Below, in pieces: positions 9,563 through 19,191 of a DNA stretch of 64,000 bases (position 1 is the stretch's first letter; each line of letters opens with the position of its first letter). Under the pieces are notes generated by a model. The model made no database searches. It was not told the DNA's origin and saw only the letters and a program-made list of their open reading frames with translations. A program made the position numbers and the translations under genes. Source of the stretch: JAYYZW01 sp036339995 (GTDB lineage Bacteria; Pseudomonadota; Gammaproteobacteria; Ga0077536); the NCBI GenBank assembly GCA_036339995.1, contig JAYYZW010000014.1, positions 1 to 64,000 of the forward strand. Direction: 5' to 3'.

Positions 9563-10717
9563 TCAAAAGCAGGACATCATCGCACTCATCAGGGTCTTCG
9601 AAAGCGGCCCTTCATCGAGGGCGTGGGCCATGCGGTTTCCGACGCACGCAAACCCTAGTCGGCACGACGGTACCTCGACCCCGACATAACCGCCGGCGCC
9701 GAGTCCGGCGAAGGTATCGGGCGTGCCGGTAAATTCGAGCGCACCGCCCGACAGCAGAAATCCGAGCCCGTGACGCACCGGAACGCCGAGCACCGCGCCC
9801 TCTTCGTTCCATATTTTCGTCGTCGCTTCGGTGAGGATGGCCTCACTCAAGATGCGCTCCCCATCAAACTCACCGCCGCAGGCGAGTACCCCGTAGACGC
9901 GGGCCAGCCCGCGCGGATTGCCGAAACCGACATTCGGCGTACCCCAGGTGCGGCCCTCCGACGAGTTAACGAAACCCGCCAGGTCCGCGCCCTCCGGAAG
10001 CGCCTTCCACGCTCGCCCGATCGGATTGTCGGTGTCCATTAACAGCGCCAGGAAGGGATGATCGGGATCGCAGATGGTTTCCGCGCAGCGCGCCTGCTCC
10101 GCATCGTTCAACGCGATTTGGAAATCGGCGCCCAAGGGTTCGGCAAATTCTTCACGCCAGTAATCGGCGATGGCGCGGCCCGTGATCCGATAGACCAGTT
10201 CGCGGTTGAGAATCCCGATGGTGAACGTGTGATAGGCCGGCTGTGTGCCCGGTGGCCATTGTGCGGATTAATGCTCGACGGCAGCGCGCAGGGCAGCGTA
10301 GTCGGATATGCTGCCGCGCTCCAGCGCATCCAGGAACACGAGCCCCGCCAGGTGTGACAACACCTGGCGTACCGTGATCGCGTCCTTTCCCGCTTGAGCG
10401 AATTCGGGCCAGTACTTCGCCAGGGGCGCGTTCAGCCCGATCTTTCCTTCATCGACGAGTTTCAAAACGCACAGGCAACCCATTGCCTTGCCCGTGCTCA
10501 TCATGCGCGCGAGGGTATCTTCTTCCCACGTTTGCGCACGGTCCGCGTCGCGGTAGCCGGCCCAGAGATCGACGGCTAATTTACCGTCTACGTAAGCCGC
10601 GGCGGCGGCGCCGATTTCGAAGTTTTGGTTAATATGAGCTTGAAATGCCTCCCGGACGGCATCGAAGCGGGCGTCACAACGCCCATGAACCGTAACGGTA
10701 GTGGGCCTTGTCATCAA
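9563..10717 (-). pseudogene. Serine hydrolase (beta-lactamase/class C esterase family) with in-frame stop
   Basis: The two halves lie in the same reading frame and are separated by one TAA at codon 150 (10268-10270). The homologous sequence continues without a shift through WPPGTQPAYHTFTIG to the C-terminus. The N-terminal half has the SxxK nucleophile motif (S74-T-G-K77). The second half has the Tyr motif region (AYHTF) and the C-terminal barrel. The full length of about 384 codons fits EstB-like serine hydrolases. The stop separates the nucleophile from the rest of the active site, so the gene is probably dead unless the stop is read through or is a sequencing error. Dienelactone hydrolase lies upstream on the same strand. 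Confidence 0.85.
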
Positions 10718-10764
10718 TATCGCCTCGCGTCAGAACATTGAACGGGACACTCGGAGATCCGACT

Positions 10765-11436
10765 TTATCCGACGTTTTCTGCGAAGAAAGTCAAGGTCCT
10801 TTCCTTCGCCCTCGCCGTCGCCGCAGCGTCGTAGCTCTCTCGATGATTGCAATTGAATCCATGGCCGGCATCGTAGACAAACACCTGGACCTCGGGCTGC
10901 GCTTTGCGGACTTTCTCGACATCACTCATGGGTATGTGCGCGTCCTTTTCCCCGAAGTGCATCATCACCGGGCATCGGGCGCTACGCTCGGCCTCGCCCG
11001 CGATGCCGCCGCCGTAATAAGCCGAGGCGGCCGAAACGCCACTCAATTCACACGCCGAAAGCCAGGTCAACAGGCCGCCGAAACAATAACCGACGACGCC
11101 GACCTTGCCGTGCGCGGACACCGCGTCGACGGCCGCCTGGAGGTCCTTCAAGGTCTCTTCCATCTTGAGATCTTCGAAGGCGAGTTTCAGGCCCTTGTCG
11201 AACTCCGCCTGATCTTCGTAGCCGAGTTCGACGTCACGCTCGACCCGGTCAAAAATCTGGGGCGCAATCGCCGCGTATCCTTCCGCAGCGTAAGCGTCGA
11301 TGACTTCGCGTATGTGGGAGTTGACCCCGAATATTTCCTGGATGATGACTACACCCGCCTTGGGCTTGCCCTCGGGCAAGGCTTCGTAGGCACCTAGCGT
11401 GAAGCCGTCGGATGATGTGAGTTGTCGCTGTTTCAT
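10765..11436 (-). CDS. Dienelactone hydrolase family protein
   Basis: This is a 223-aa alpha/beta hydrolase of the dienelactone hydrolase family. The catalytic triad is visible: C118 in GVVGYCFGG, D165 in GEKDAHIP and H192 in DAGHGFN. A cysteine nucleophile and a length near 230 aa are characteristic of true DLH proteins. There is no signal peptide, so it is cytoplasmic. A GGAGAACGAC sequence upstream may serve as ribosome site. Family members hydrolyse lactones from chloroaromatic degradation, but many homologues have other or unknown substrates. The broken serine hydrolase follows 47 bases downstream on the same strand and may have been cotranscribed. Confidence 0.92.
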   Translation of the reverse strand: MKQRQLTSSDGFTLGAYEALPEGKPKAGVVIIQEIFGVNSHIREVIDAYAAEGYAAIAPQIFDRVERDVELGYEDQAEFDKGLKLAFEDLKMEETLKDLQAAVDAVSAHGKVGVVGYCFGGLLTWLSACELSGVSAASAYYGGGIAGEAERSARCPVMMHFGEKDAHIPMSDVEKVRKAQPEVQVFVYDAGHGFNCNHRESYDAAATARAKERTLTFFAENVG

Positions 11437-11578
11437 AGTCGTTCTCCTGGAATGGCAACCGAATAGAGTACTTCAGTTTCGCCTGTTTCCCTGCCTTTTT
11501 GAGAATGTCGGCGACCTCCGACTTAAACTATGCTAATGCCGTTATCATAGACGTACCATCTATGGGGAGGGATTTCTC

Positions 11579-11977
11579 ATGAGCGCAAGTGCAATCTGTT
11601 TAATGGGCCTGATCGCCTGGACCATCGTGCTGACATTCATCCTGATTGGCGCGCGCGGTGCGGCCATTATGAAGGGACACGCCATTGCGCCCTTCGAACA
11701 GGACGGCGGCGATCTCGCCGGCTTTGGCACCCGGGTAACACGGGCACACGGCAACAGCCTAGAATGGCTGGTAATTCCCGCGGCCATTCTTGTTTACGCG
11801 ATGGTAACCGGTCAGGGCGAAATCACGGACGGCTTGGCAATGTGGGTGCTTTACGCTCGCTTGATCCAATCCATCGTACACATGATTTCGATAAGCACGC
11901 CTTTCATTGTTGTCAGGGGAACGATGTTAACGGTGCAGACCGTTATCTGGATCATCTGGATGGCTAAGCTAGCCTAG
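11579..11977 (+). CDS. MAPEG family membrane protein
   Basis: This 132-aa integral membrane protein has four predicted helices, starting with a helix at about residues 5-25 and including SLEWLVIPAAILVYAMV. The pattern of MAPEG proteins (membrane-associated proteins in eicosanoid and glutathione metabolism) is clear, including the polar stretch GDLAGFGTRVTRAHGNSLE between helices 1 and 2, which in the family contributes glutathione-contacting residues. A good ribosome site (GGGGAGGG) precedes ATG 11579. Bacterial MAPEG function is mostly unassigned. Glutathione-dependent detoxification is an inference. Confidence 0.82.
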   Translation: MSASAICLMGLIAWTIVLTFILIGARGAAIMKGHAIAPFEQDGGDLAGFGTRVTRAHGNSLEWLVIPAAILVYAMVTGQGEITDGLAMWVLYARLIQSIVHMISISTPFIVVRGTMLTVQTVIWIIWMAKLA

Positions 11978-12144
11978 GATCCGGTCCGGGTAATCCTCGC
12001 GTAGCGAGGACGATTACTCCGACAGGCTCTTAGCTTCCGCTGGAGTGAACATTTCGCTATCTGCTCCGCGTCGAGGACACGATACCCTTCCGCAGTTTTG
12101 GGACGCGATGGCTTGCGACGCAAAAAAAATGGAGATGGGTAAAA

Positions 12145-12543
12145 ATGAGCCCTGAAGAACGCAAGGCGGTTATCGCCGGGGTATTCGAGGCCTTCGCCCT
12201 CGGTGACGGCGGCCCCTTGATGAACATGATCGACGATGACATTAAATGGACGATTATCGGCAACACGAAGTTCTCGGCGACCTACCTTGGCAAGGAGGAC
12301 CTCGGCAATCGCCTTCTCGGCCCGCTCAGCGAACTCATCGACGGTCATTTGCACATTACGACCGACAACATGATCGCGGAGGAGGATTTCGTGGTGGTGC
12401 AGGGCCGCGGCGAATCCAAGACGGTGGCCGGCGCCACCTATAACAATACCTACTGCTGGGTCTATCGCTGGTCTGGCGACAAGGTCGTCGAGATCACGGA
12501 GTATCTCGATACGGAAGTACTCACCGCTTCATTCGGTCGCTAG
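12145..12543 (+). CDS. NTF2-like/SnoaL-type protein
   Basis: This is a 132-aa protein of the NTF2-like superfamily (ketosteroid isomerase/SnoaL fold): an N-terminal helix VIAGVFEAFALGDGGPLMNM, then DDDIKWTIIG, and a C-terminal beta sheet ending YCWVYRWSGDKVVEITEYLDT. GGAG precedes ATG 12145 by nine bases. It lies 19 bases before the P450 gene and is probably cotranscribed with it. The fold binds small hydrophobic ligands. The catalytic role is unknown. Confidence 0.8.
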   Translation: MSPEERKAVIAGVFEAFALGDGGPLMNMIDDDIKWTIIGNTKFSATYLGKEDLGNRLLGPLSELIDGHLHITTDNMIAEEDFVVVQGRGESKTVAGATYNNTYCWVYRWSGDKVVEITEYLDTEVLTASFGR

Positions 12544-12562
12544 ACCGCAGACTTTGGCCTGG

Positions 12563-13789
12563 ATGGAAGATCCGCTCGAGCTACTGGCGAGCCTTACGGA
12601 CGAGGACTGGGCCGGCGCCAACCCGTTGTCGCCGGATTTCCGTGACGATCCCTATCCCGCGCTACACCGATTGCGCGCACGAGATCCGGTGAATCTCTCT
12701 CCGATCGGTACCTGGCGCCTGACCCGTTACGACGACGTCGCGCAGGTATTCAAGCACGCGCCGACCAGCATGACGCTGCCCGACGGATCGAATCCGAATT
12801 TCGATCCGCTCGATCGCCGCGGCAGTTTCAATGAATTCATGCTCAACAAGGACGGCAACGAACACATGCGCCTACGGCGCCTCGTGGTCAAGGCGTTTAC
12901 GCACCGCGCTCTGGACAATATTCAGTTGGAGATCGACCTGGCGGTGACGGGCGCCCTCGACCGCGCGGCCGCGGACGGCGGTATGGAGGTGGTCCACGAT
13001 TTGGCGCTCTATGTGCCGAGTCGCATGATCTGCCGCATCATGGGCGTACCGGAAGCCGATCGGCTGCAGTTCACCGCGTGGACAGCCGCCCGGACCAACG
13101 CCTTCTTCGCTCGCTTTTTGCCCGAAGATGTCAGGCAACGCGTACGCGAGGCGGGCTCCGCCATTGCGGATTACTTCGATGCACTCGTCGAGGAACGACG
13201 CAAGAATCTCGGGAATGATCTCCTGAGCGAATTGATCCGAGCCGAAGAAGATGGTGATCGCTTGCACGAAGGCGAGTTGACGGTACAGGCGGTGGGCTTA
13301 TTGGTAGCCGGATTCGAGACTACCATCGGCCTCATCGGCAACGGATTACGGGCCTTCATCGAGCATCCCGACCAGATGCGGATCTTAAGGGAACGTCCCG
13401 AACTCATCGACAACGCGGTCGAGGAATGCCTGCGTTACGACGCGCCGATCCTCTTCAACTGGCGCATCTTGACCGAGGATTATGAAATCGGTGAGCGCTT
13501 GCTTCCGCGCGACGCCGTGCTGTGGCCCATGATCGGCGCTGCCAATCGCGATCCCGCGCGATTTTTCGATCCGGACCGTTTTGACATCATGAGGGACGAT
13601 GTCGCGCACCAGTCCTTCGGCGGCGGCGCGCATTTCTGCCTGGGGCATCAACTCGCCCGCATGGAAGCGCGGTCGGCGATCGGTGCTTTCATACGGCGGT
13701 TCGAAGCGCCGCGGATCGACACTCAAGGCTTGAGCTGGTCGCAGTCGTTCTTCCGTGTGCTCGGAAGTCTGCCCGTTACATTCGAGTGA
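12563..13789 (+). CDS. Cytochrome P450
   Basis: This is a 408-aa soluble bacterial P450. The oxygen-binding I helix reads LLVAGFETTIGL, the ExxR pair lies in EECLRYDAP, and the heme-binding loop is FGGGAHFCLGHQLAR, where the cysteine is the axial ligand. I place the start at ATG 12563. An in-frame TTG at 12554 would add three residues. No ferredoxin or reductase gene is adjacent, so electrons must come from partners elsewhere. With the NTF2-like gene immediately upstream it probably forms a small oxidative unit acting on a hydrophobic compound. The substrate cannot be inferred. Confidence 0.95.
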   Translation: MEDPLELLASLTDEDWAGANPLSPDFRDDPYPALHRLRARDPVNLSPIGTWRLTRYDDVAQVFKHAPTSMTLPDGSNPNFDPLDRRGSFNEFMLNKDGNEHMRLRRLVVKAFTHRALDNIQLEIDLAVTGALDRAAADGGMEVVHDLALYVPSRMICRIMGVPEADRLQFTAWTAARTNAFFARFLPEDVRQRVREAGSAIADYFDALVEERRKNLGNDLLSELIRAEEDGDRLHEGELTVQAVGLLVAGFETTIGLIGNGLRAFIEHPDQMRILRERPELIDNAVEECLRYDAPILFNWRILTEDYEIGERLLPRDAVLWPMIGAANRDPARFFDPDRFDIMRDDVAHQSFGGGAHFCLGHQLARMEARSAIGAFIRRFEAPRIDTQGLSWSQSFFRVLGSLPVTFE

Positions 13790-13856
13790 ATCGGAGACCC
13801 TGCTGCCCGTAAGCCAGGTTTCAAGCATTGCAATCTGGTTTAACTATTTACGTCGG

Positions 13857-14330
13857 CTATCCTGTTTCTAGCAAGCTTTGGAGCATCCGCGCGTTCTTTT
13901 CGTGGATCTGCATCCGCTGGGTCAAAAGATCCGCACTGGGCTCGTCTCCCGCCTGTTCGATGACGGGGAAGACGCTGCGCGCGGTACGCACAACGGCTTC
14001 CTGCCGGGACACGAGCCGACGGATCATTTCCGTCGCACCTGGCTCGTCGTCTTCCTCGGTGATCGAGGTCAGATCCGCAAAATCACGATAAAAACCGGGC
14101 GCCCGATGCCCAAGCGCGCGAATACGCTCGGCAATCTGATCGACCGCGAGGGCCAGCTCCGTGTAATGCGTTTCGAACAGTACGTGTAAGGCCGTGAACT
14201 GGGGGCCCGTCACGTTCCAATGGTAGTTGTGCGTCTTGAGATAAAAGGTGTAGCTGTCTGCGAGCAGCCGGGACAAGCCCGCAGCGATGGCCGCGCGTTT
14301 CTCGGCGGGTATTCCAATATCGATATCCAT
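13857..14330 (-). CDS. dps: Dps-like ferritin (DNA starvation/stress protein)
   Basis: This 157-aa protein is of the Dps/miniferritin family, which oxidises and stores iron in a 12-subunit shell and protects DNA. The ferroxidase-centre ligands are in place: histidines in THNYHWNV and in ALHVLFE with the following glutamate, then D and E in AVDQIAER. The four-helix bundle spans nearly the whole sequence. The start ATG 14330 has AGGAAGG upstream. It stands alone, convergent with the P450 gene and downstream of the RND operon. I saw no clear OxyR site. Confidence 0.9.
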   Translation of the reverse strand: MDIDIGIPAEKRAAIAAGLSRLLADSYTFYLKTHNYHWNVTGPQFTALHVLFETHYTELALAVDQIAERIRALGHRAPGFYRDFADLTSITEEDDEPGATEMIRRLVSRQEAVVRTARSVFPVIEQAGDEPSADLLTQRMQIHEKNARMLQSLLETG

Positions 14331-14434
14331 CGTCCTTCCTCCATAGATCGGGTTACGGGGGATACTTTAGGATGGCGGAATCGATAATTAAATTTAATTT
14401 TCTATTCGTATTTAATAGATATTTTCAATCATTC

Positions 14435-17400
14435 TCAGACCGCGGAAGCAGTGTGTTCACCGGCCCCTTTTCCGCCGGAGCGCAAACGGCGGCTGAGGTC
14501 GAACGTCAAGGTCAGGAGCGCCGGCATGAAAGTGATCGTGACCAAGGTTGAAAACAAAATACCGAACAGCACGATGGCGCCGAGTCCGCGGTAAAGCTCG
14601 GTGCCGGCGCCCGGGTTGAGGACCAGCGGAGACAAGCCGATCACCGTCGTGACCATGGACATCATAATCGGCCGCAGCCGCGAGCGCGTCGCTTCTATCA
14701 CTGCCTCGCGAATATCCATCCGGCCCTGCTTCAGGTTTCTGACGGCGCGCTCGACCAGCAGGATCGGATTGTTGACGACCGTGCCGATCAAAACCAGAAA
14801 GCCCAGCATCGTGATCACGTCTAAAGGCTGCTGTATGACCGCTAGACCAAAGCGGCCCATTTCCTGACCCACCACGTTCATCAGCCACAACCCGACAATA
14901 CCCCCGCTGATCCCGATAGGGACGGATGCCAATATCAGCAGGGGGTATCCCCAATGAGAAAAGATCGCGACGAGAAGCAGGTAGGAGATAAGGACTGCGA
15001 TGATGAAATTCCCGCTCAGGGCTTCTCGCGTTGCTCTCAACCGATCGTTTGCCCCGCTGATATCCATTGACACGCTCGGCGCGATCTCGCCGGATTCCTG
15101 CAGATGCCGAATGAGTTCGCGTTCGACTCGCTCAACACCGACCTCGAGTGGGATTTCCCTCGGTGGAATAATGGACAGCGTGATGGTGCGACGCCCGTCG
15201 ACGCGGCGAATGGTTTCCGTATTCACAGTTTCGGTCACTTTCGCGATGGCGTCGAGCGGAACCACGCCGCCATTCGGCGAGAAGAGCAGCAGGTTTTCGA
15301 TGTCTTCCGGCCCTTCGATCGCGCCCCGGGTCGAATAAATAAACATGTCGATCTTATCGTCACCGAGGAAGAATTCATCGACGAAAGCACCGTCGGAAAA
15401 CGCCCAGATAGCGTAGCCTAGATCGTCGGTTTCGATACCGAGTTCGGCAGCGCGCTCCCAATCCGGTTTGATTTCGATCATGGGCTGTCCCATCGTTAAA
15501 CTCGACGGCTGCGGTCGGACCTGCGGATTGACGAAGATCTCCCGCGACCTCGCGAAAGCACGCGCGCCGGCTTCGAACAGGGGCGCCAGCTCGGCACCGC
15601 TGATGTCGAGATTAATGCTCCGCGTACCGCCCAGGTTGCTCGCGAAAATGGAACCGCGCGACGCGAACGAGATGACGCCGGGAACCTCACGAAAACGCGC
15701 CGTCACTGCTTTGACCAGGTCGTCGGTCTGCACACGATCGGTGGCCTCCGGGATCAGCATTACCATACCGGCATAGGCATAGCTGATGACAAAATTGAGC
15801 GCCGGAACTTCGGCTTTGCCCACATCGAAAACAGCCGGGTCCTGGCCGACAAAGGGAACGAAATAGTCGTTCAATTGGCCCAGAATGTCGTCCATGACCT
15901 CAATGTTGTAACCCGGCGGTGAAAACATGAAAGCGAAGATCTTCTGCTCCTCGCCCTCGGGCAGGTATTCGGCCTTGGGCGTCAGGAAACCGATAATGCC
16001 CGCTGATACCGCGAGTACGACGCCGATCAACACGACAGCCCGTATCGACCCCGCGACTAGCCAGCGTACAAAGGCGACCACCGTTTCGCCGACATGCGCG
16101 CCGGTTGTTTGAATACTTGAGAGCAATCCCGCGGCTCGACTCCGCCGGGGATTCACCCAGCGGCTCATGGCCGCCGGGACCAGCGTGACCGCCACCACCA
16201 TCGACATCAGAATTGACGCCGAAATAGCAATCGCGATGTCGGAATAGAGCTGCCCCGCTTCCTCTTCGATGAAGATCACCGGCAGAAAGACGAGCACCGT
16301 GGTCATCGTCGAGGCAAGTATCGCGGGCCACACTTCGCGTACACCGGTGATTGCCGCCTCCACCCGCGACTTGCCTTCCGCAAGATGGCGGTAGATGTTC
16401 TCCAGAACGACAATGCTGTTGTCCAGCGTCATCCCGATCGCGAAAGCAACGCCCGCGAGCGAAATGACGTTGATCGTTCGCCCCGCCAACATCAGCCCGA
16501 GAAACGCTACCACGGTGCAAATGGGTATACCGACCGCGCCGATCGCCGTCGCCGCCGCGGAACGCAGAAACAGGAAAAGCACGACGACGGCAAAACTGGC
16601 GCCGATCAGGAGATTGCGCCCTACCACCCACACCGCGTCCTTGACGTACTGGACATCTTCGCTGGTGAGTTCCATCTGCAGTCCCCGCGAACTCAAGACG
16701 GTCCTGTTGAGGTCGGCGACTTCGTCCATTACCCCCTCCAACACCTCGACCACGTTCGCACCGATCATGCGGCGAACGCCGATCGTGATGTTCGGACGCC
16801 CGTTGGCGTAGGACACGTTCCTGACTTCGAAGCCCCCCATCGCCGCGTACCCCACCTCGCGCAGGCGCACCGAAACATCACCGCGCCGGGCGATGATCAA
16901 GTCTTCGATGGACTCTACCGTGTCGAACCGGCCGACGGTACGAACGATGTAGCGCCGCTTGCCCGCATCCAGATCTCCGCCCGAAACGTCGCGATTGCGG
17001 CCGCGAATGGCATTGCGCAACTCCCGCACGCTGATGCGCCGATCGGCAAGTTTGATCGGATCGACGTAGATCTTTACCTGGCGTTCAGTACCCCCCCAGA
17101 CTTCGGCCTCCGACACGCCCGTGACCCGCTCTATCTGCGCCGCCACGTAATCCTGTACGAAATCACGCATGAGGTGGACGTCCACGTTCATCGGGTTTCC
17201 CGGCAGAGGCGTCACCCGGAAGAACATGAACGGATTATTGGAGTAGGAACTCGTGATGATTCGCGGTTCGTCTACGTTCTCGGGATAGGATGGAACCTGG
17301 GTTAAGGCATTGTTAACCCGGATCAGAATCTCGTTGATATCGGCACCGTGTGAAAATTCGAGTTCGATTCGTGCCTGGCCCATTCGTGCCTCGGAGATCA

Positions 17401-17632
17401 TCCGTTCGAGGCCAATGATGTTTCGCAGGTAATCCTCCTGCTCGATGATGATTTCCTTTTCGATATCCTGTGGTGTCGCACCCGGCCAGGTCGTGCGTAC
17501 CCTGACCGTACGTACGTCCAGATCCGGGATCATCTGCTTGGGTATGCGTGAGATCGATGTCAGCCCGAACAGGCAGATGATCAGAATGACAACCGTCATG
17601 ACGATCGGCTTGCGGACTGCAAACTCGAACAT
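14435..17632 (-). CDS. RND efflux pump inner-membrane permease (AcrB/HAE family)
   Basis: At 1065 aa this has the full length of a hydrophobe/amphiphile RND permease. The N-terminal helix (VMTVVILIICLFGLTSI) is followed by the first periplasmic domain with WPGATPQDIEKEI. The membrane motif FAIGMTLDNSIVVLENIYRH is typical and carries the proton-relay aspartate. The second half repeats the plan and ends with the last helix bundle (VLFGILFSTLVTITFMPALL). It lies 30 bases downstream of the membrane-fusion partner gene and is cotranscribed with it. No outer-membrane factor gene is nearby, so a TolC-like protein elsewhere is needed. The substrate is unknown. Confidence 0.95.
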   Translation of the reverse strand: MFEFAVRKPIVMTVVILIICLFGLTSISRIPKQMIPDLDVRTVRVRTTWPGATPQDIEKEIIIEQEDYLRNIIGLERMISEARMGQARIELEFSHGADINEILIRVNNALTQVPSYPENVDEPRIITSSYSNNPFMFFRVTPLPGNPMNVDVHLMRDFVQDYVAAQIERVTGVSEAEVWGGTERQVKIYVDPIKLADRRISVRELRNAIRGRNRDVSGGDLDAGKRRYIVRTVGRFDTVESIEDLIIARRGDVSVRLREVGYAAMGGFEVRNVSYANGRPNITIGVRRMIGANVVEVLEGVMDEVADLNRTVLSSRGLQMELTSEDVQYVKDAVWVVGRNLLIGASFAVVVLFLFLRSAAATAIGAVGIPICTVVAFLGLMLAGRTINVISLAGVAFAIGMTLDNSIVVLENIYRHLAEGKSRVEAAITGVREVWPAILASTMTTVLVFLPVIFIEEEAGQLYSDIAIAISASILMSMVVAVTLVPAAMSRWVNPRRSRAAGLLSSIQTTGAHVGETVVAFVRWLVAGSIRAVVLIGVVLAVSAGIIGFLTPKAEYLPEGEEQKIFAFMFSPPGYNIEVMDDILGQLNDYFVPFVGQDPAVFDVGKAEVPALNFVISYAYAGMVMLIPEATDRVQTDDLVKAVTARFREVPGVISFASRGSIFASNLGGTRSINLDISGAELAPLFEAGARAFARSREIFVNPQVRPQPSSLTMGQPMIEIKPDWERAAELGIETDDLGYAIWAFSDGAFVDEFFLGDDKIDMFIYSTRGAIEGPEDIENLLLFSPNGGVVPLDAIAKVTETVNTETIRRVDGRRTITLSIIPPREIPLEVGVERVERELIRHLQESGEIAPSVSMDISGANDRLRATREALSGNFIIAVLISYLLLVAIFSHWGYPLLILASVPIGISGGIVGLWLMNVVGQEMGRFGLAVIQQPLDVITMLGFLVLIGTVVNNPILLVERAVRNLKQGRMDIREAVIEATRSRLRPIMMSMVTTVIGLSPLVLNPGAGTELYRGLGAIVLFGILFSTLVTITFMPALLTLTFDLSRRLRSGGKGAGEHTASAV

Positions 17633-17662
17633 GACGAAATCAGGCCGCCCGGAAATTGCTTG

Positions 17663-18760
17663 TCATATGTCTTGCTCGCGCTCTTCGGCGACGAGGACAG
17701 ATTGGCCTGGCCTCAGTATCTCGTTGCCGCGAACGACCACTTGTTGACCGGGACTGACGTCACCGTGCACGATTTCGATGTGATCTCGATAGGAACGGCC
17801 GGTCTCGATTCGCTGCGGAACGGCCTTGGTGACACCGTCTTCGACGATGATGACCCAGACCTTAGCAGTGCCATCGGGTTTCCGCACCACCGCATCGCGC
17901 GGTAGCAACAGTGCGGACGCCTGGCCGCGCGCGCCGATGTACAGACTGACGCGCGCCGACATCCCGGGCGCCAACCGGTTCTCATCATTGGGAATATCGA
18001 TCCATATTCTGAACGTTCTCGAGGCAAGATCACTGATGGGAATTTTTCTCGCCACCTTCGCCTCGAATGTCCGACCGGGCATGGCGTCAAAGCGAATGGT
18101 CACGTCGGTGTCGATTTGGATACCCGCGTAATAGAACTGCGGCACGGACACCTCCAATCGCAACAACTTGATGTCTACGAGCTCGGCGAGAGCCGTGTTG
18201 GTTTCAACCCACTCCCCTTGCTCAACCAGCTTGCGGCTCACGACGGCATCGAAGGGCGCGTGAACAACGTGACGCCGCAGTAATTCCCGCGCCCTCTCAA
18301 ATTGCGCTTTGGCCTGTTTAACCGTAGCGGCGTCGATATCTATCTGAGCCTTGGCGGCAGAGACCGTCGTGTCGGCGACATTGCGGGTCTCCTGCAACTC
18401 AAGCAGTTCACGATATCGCCGTTCGGACTCAAGCCTGCGTGCGCGGGCTTCTTCGAGCCGCGCATTTGCCGCATCGACGTCAATTCGCGCAAGCGCTTGA
18501 TCTAACAGCAAGACGACTGCACCGCGCTCGATGCGATCACCGTCATCGACCCGTATCTCTGCAACAAGGCCGTCGATTTCAGTCGAAAGGCGTGAAGTCC
18601 TGTGTGCGATGAGGCTTCCGTTAAGCGTAACTTCCTCACGTATTTCGGCTGTCTGTACGGTCGAGACGCCGACCGGTACGGGTGCCTCAGCCATCAAACC
18701 CAGCGGCGCAAAACAAATACCGCCGCGCAGCAAGGCACCGACGATACGTGCCGGTATCAA
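17663..18760 (-). CDS. RND efflux periplasmic adaptor (membrane fusion protein)
   Basis: This is a 365-aa HlyD/AcrA-like adaptor. It has an N-terminal signal-like segment to about residue 25, the first half of the lipoyl domain (DGLVAEIRVDDGDRIERG), an alpha-helical hairpin rich in Arg and Glu (about 90-165), and the second lipoyl half (HAPFDAVVSRKLVEQGEWV). The beta-barrel and membrane-proximal domains follow. It bridges the RND permease encoded next to an outer-membrane channel. It is the first gene of the two-gene operon, so the promoter should lie in 18761-19191. Confidence 0.93.
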   Translation of the reverse strand: MIPARIVGALLRGGICFAPLGLMAEAPVPVGVSTVQTAEIREEVTLNGSLIAHRTSRLSTEIDGLVAEIRVDDGDRIERGAVVLLLDQALARIDVDAANARLEEARARRLESERRYRELLELQETRNVADTTVSAAKAQIDIDAATVKQAKAQFERARELLRRHVVHAPFDAVVSRKLVEQGEWVETNTALAELVDIKLLRLEVSVPQFYYAGIQIDTDVTIRFDAMPGRTFEAKVARKIPISDLASRTFRIWIDIPNDENRLAPGMSARVSLYIGARGQASALLLPRDAVVRKPDGTAKVWVIIVEDGVTKAVPQRIETGRSYRDHIEIVHGDVSPGQQVVVRGNEILRPGQSVLVAEEREQDI

Positions 18761-19191
18761 GACTGGAATTCCATGTTCACCAGCACATTATCGGCGTTGG
18801 CAGGGACGCTTGTCACATACTCCTAACCGAGCGCGAACGACCTGAATTGCGGGAAACATGGAAATCGAGATCCGCGCTGCTATATTTAGATCATGGGGTG
18901 AGTTCAAGGCGCACCAAACCGGCGAGGACGCCTGCGACCACCCACTGATGAGTGACGCGTCACGAATCAAATGTGCAGTAGATGCCTATACAGGAGGACC
19001 TCGCTCAGCGAGGCCAAACCGCCGGCCGAAGCCCCGCCTTAGTGTGGGGTTTACTTTTCGATCCCCCCGTGTATTTTTCCTGTCATTCTGATCGACCATT
19101 CAATTCCTTTTTTTCGCCCGCTTGCGGGCGATTCCTCACGCTAAAATGCCCAGAAGATCTTTCGAAGCAACCTGATGGCCGGCGCGGGAAA
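18761..19191. other. Intergenic region between efflux operon and DUF2063 gene
   Basis: This region should contain the promoter of the minus-strand efflux operon, though I could not assign boxes with confidence. CCTCGCTCAGCGAGG near 18998 can form a seven-base-pair hairpin with a one-base loop, followed by a CCCC/GGGG pair near 19033-19050. No regulator gene, RNA gene or coding frame is convincing. Confidence 0.4.

Noticed and set aside
16385..17305. 306-codon plus-strand frame inside the RND permease gene
   Set aside because: It is antisense to a clearly conserved permease and looks like no known protein. It is a frame shadow caused by high GC.
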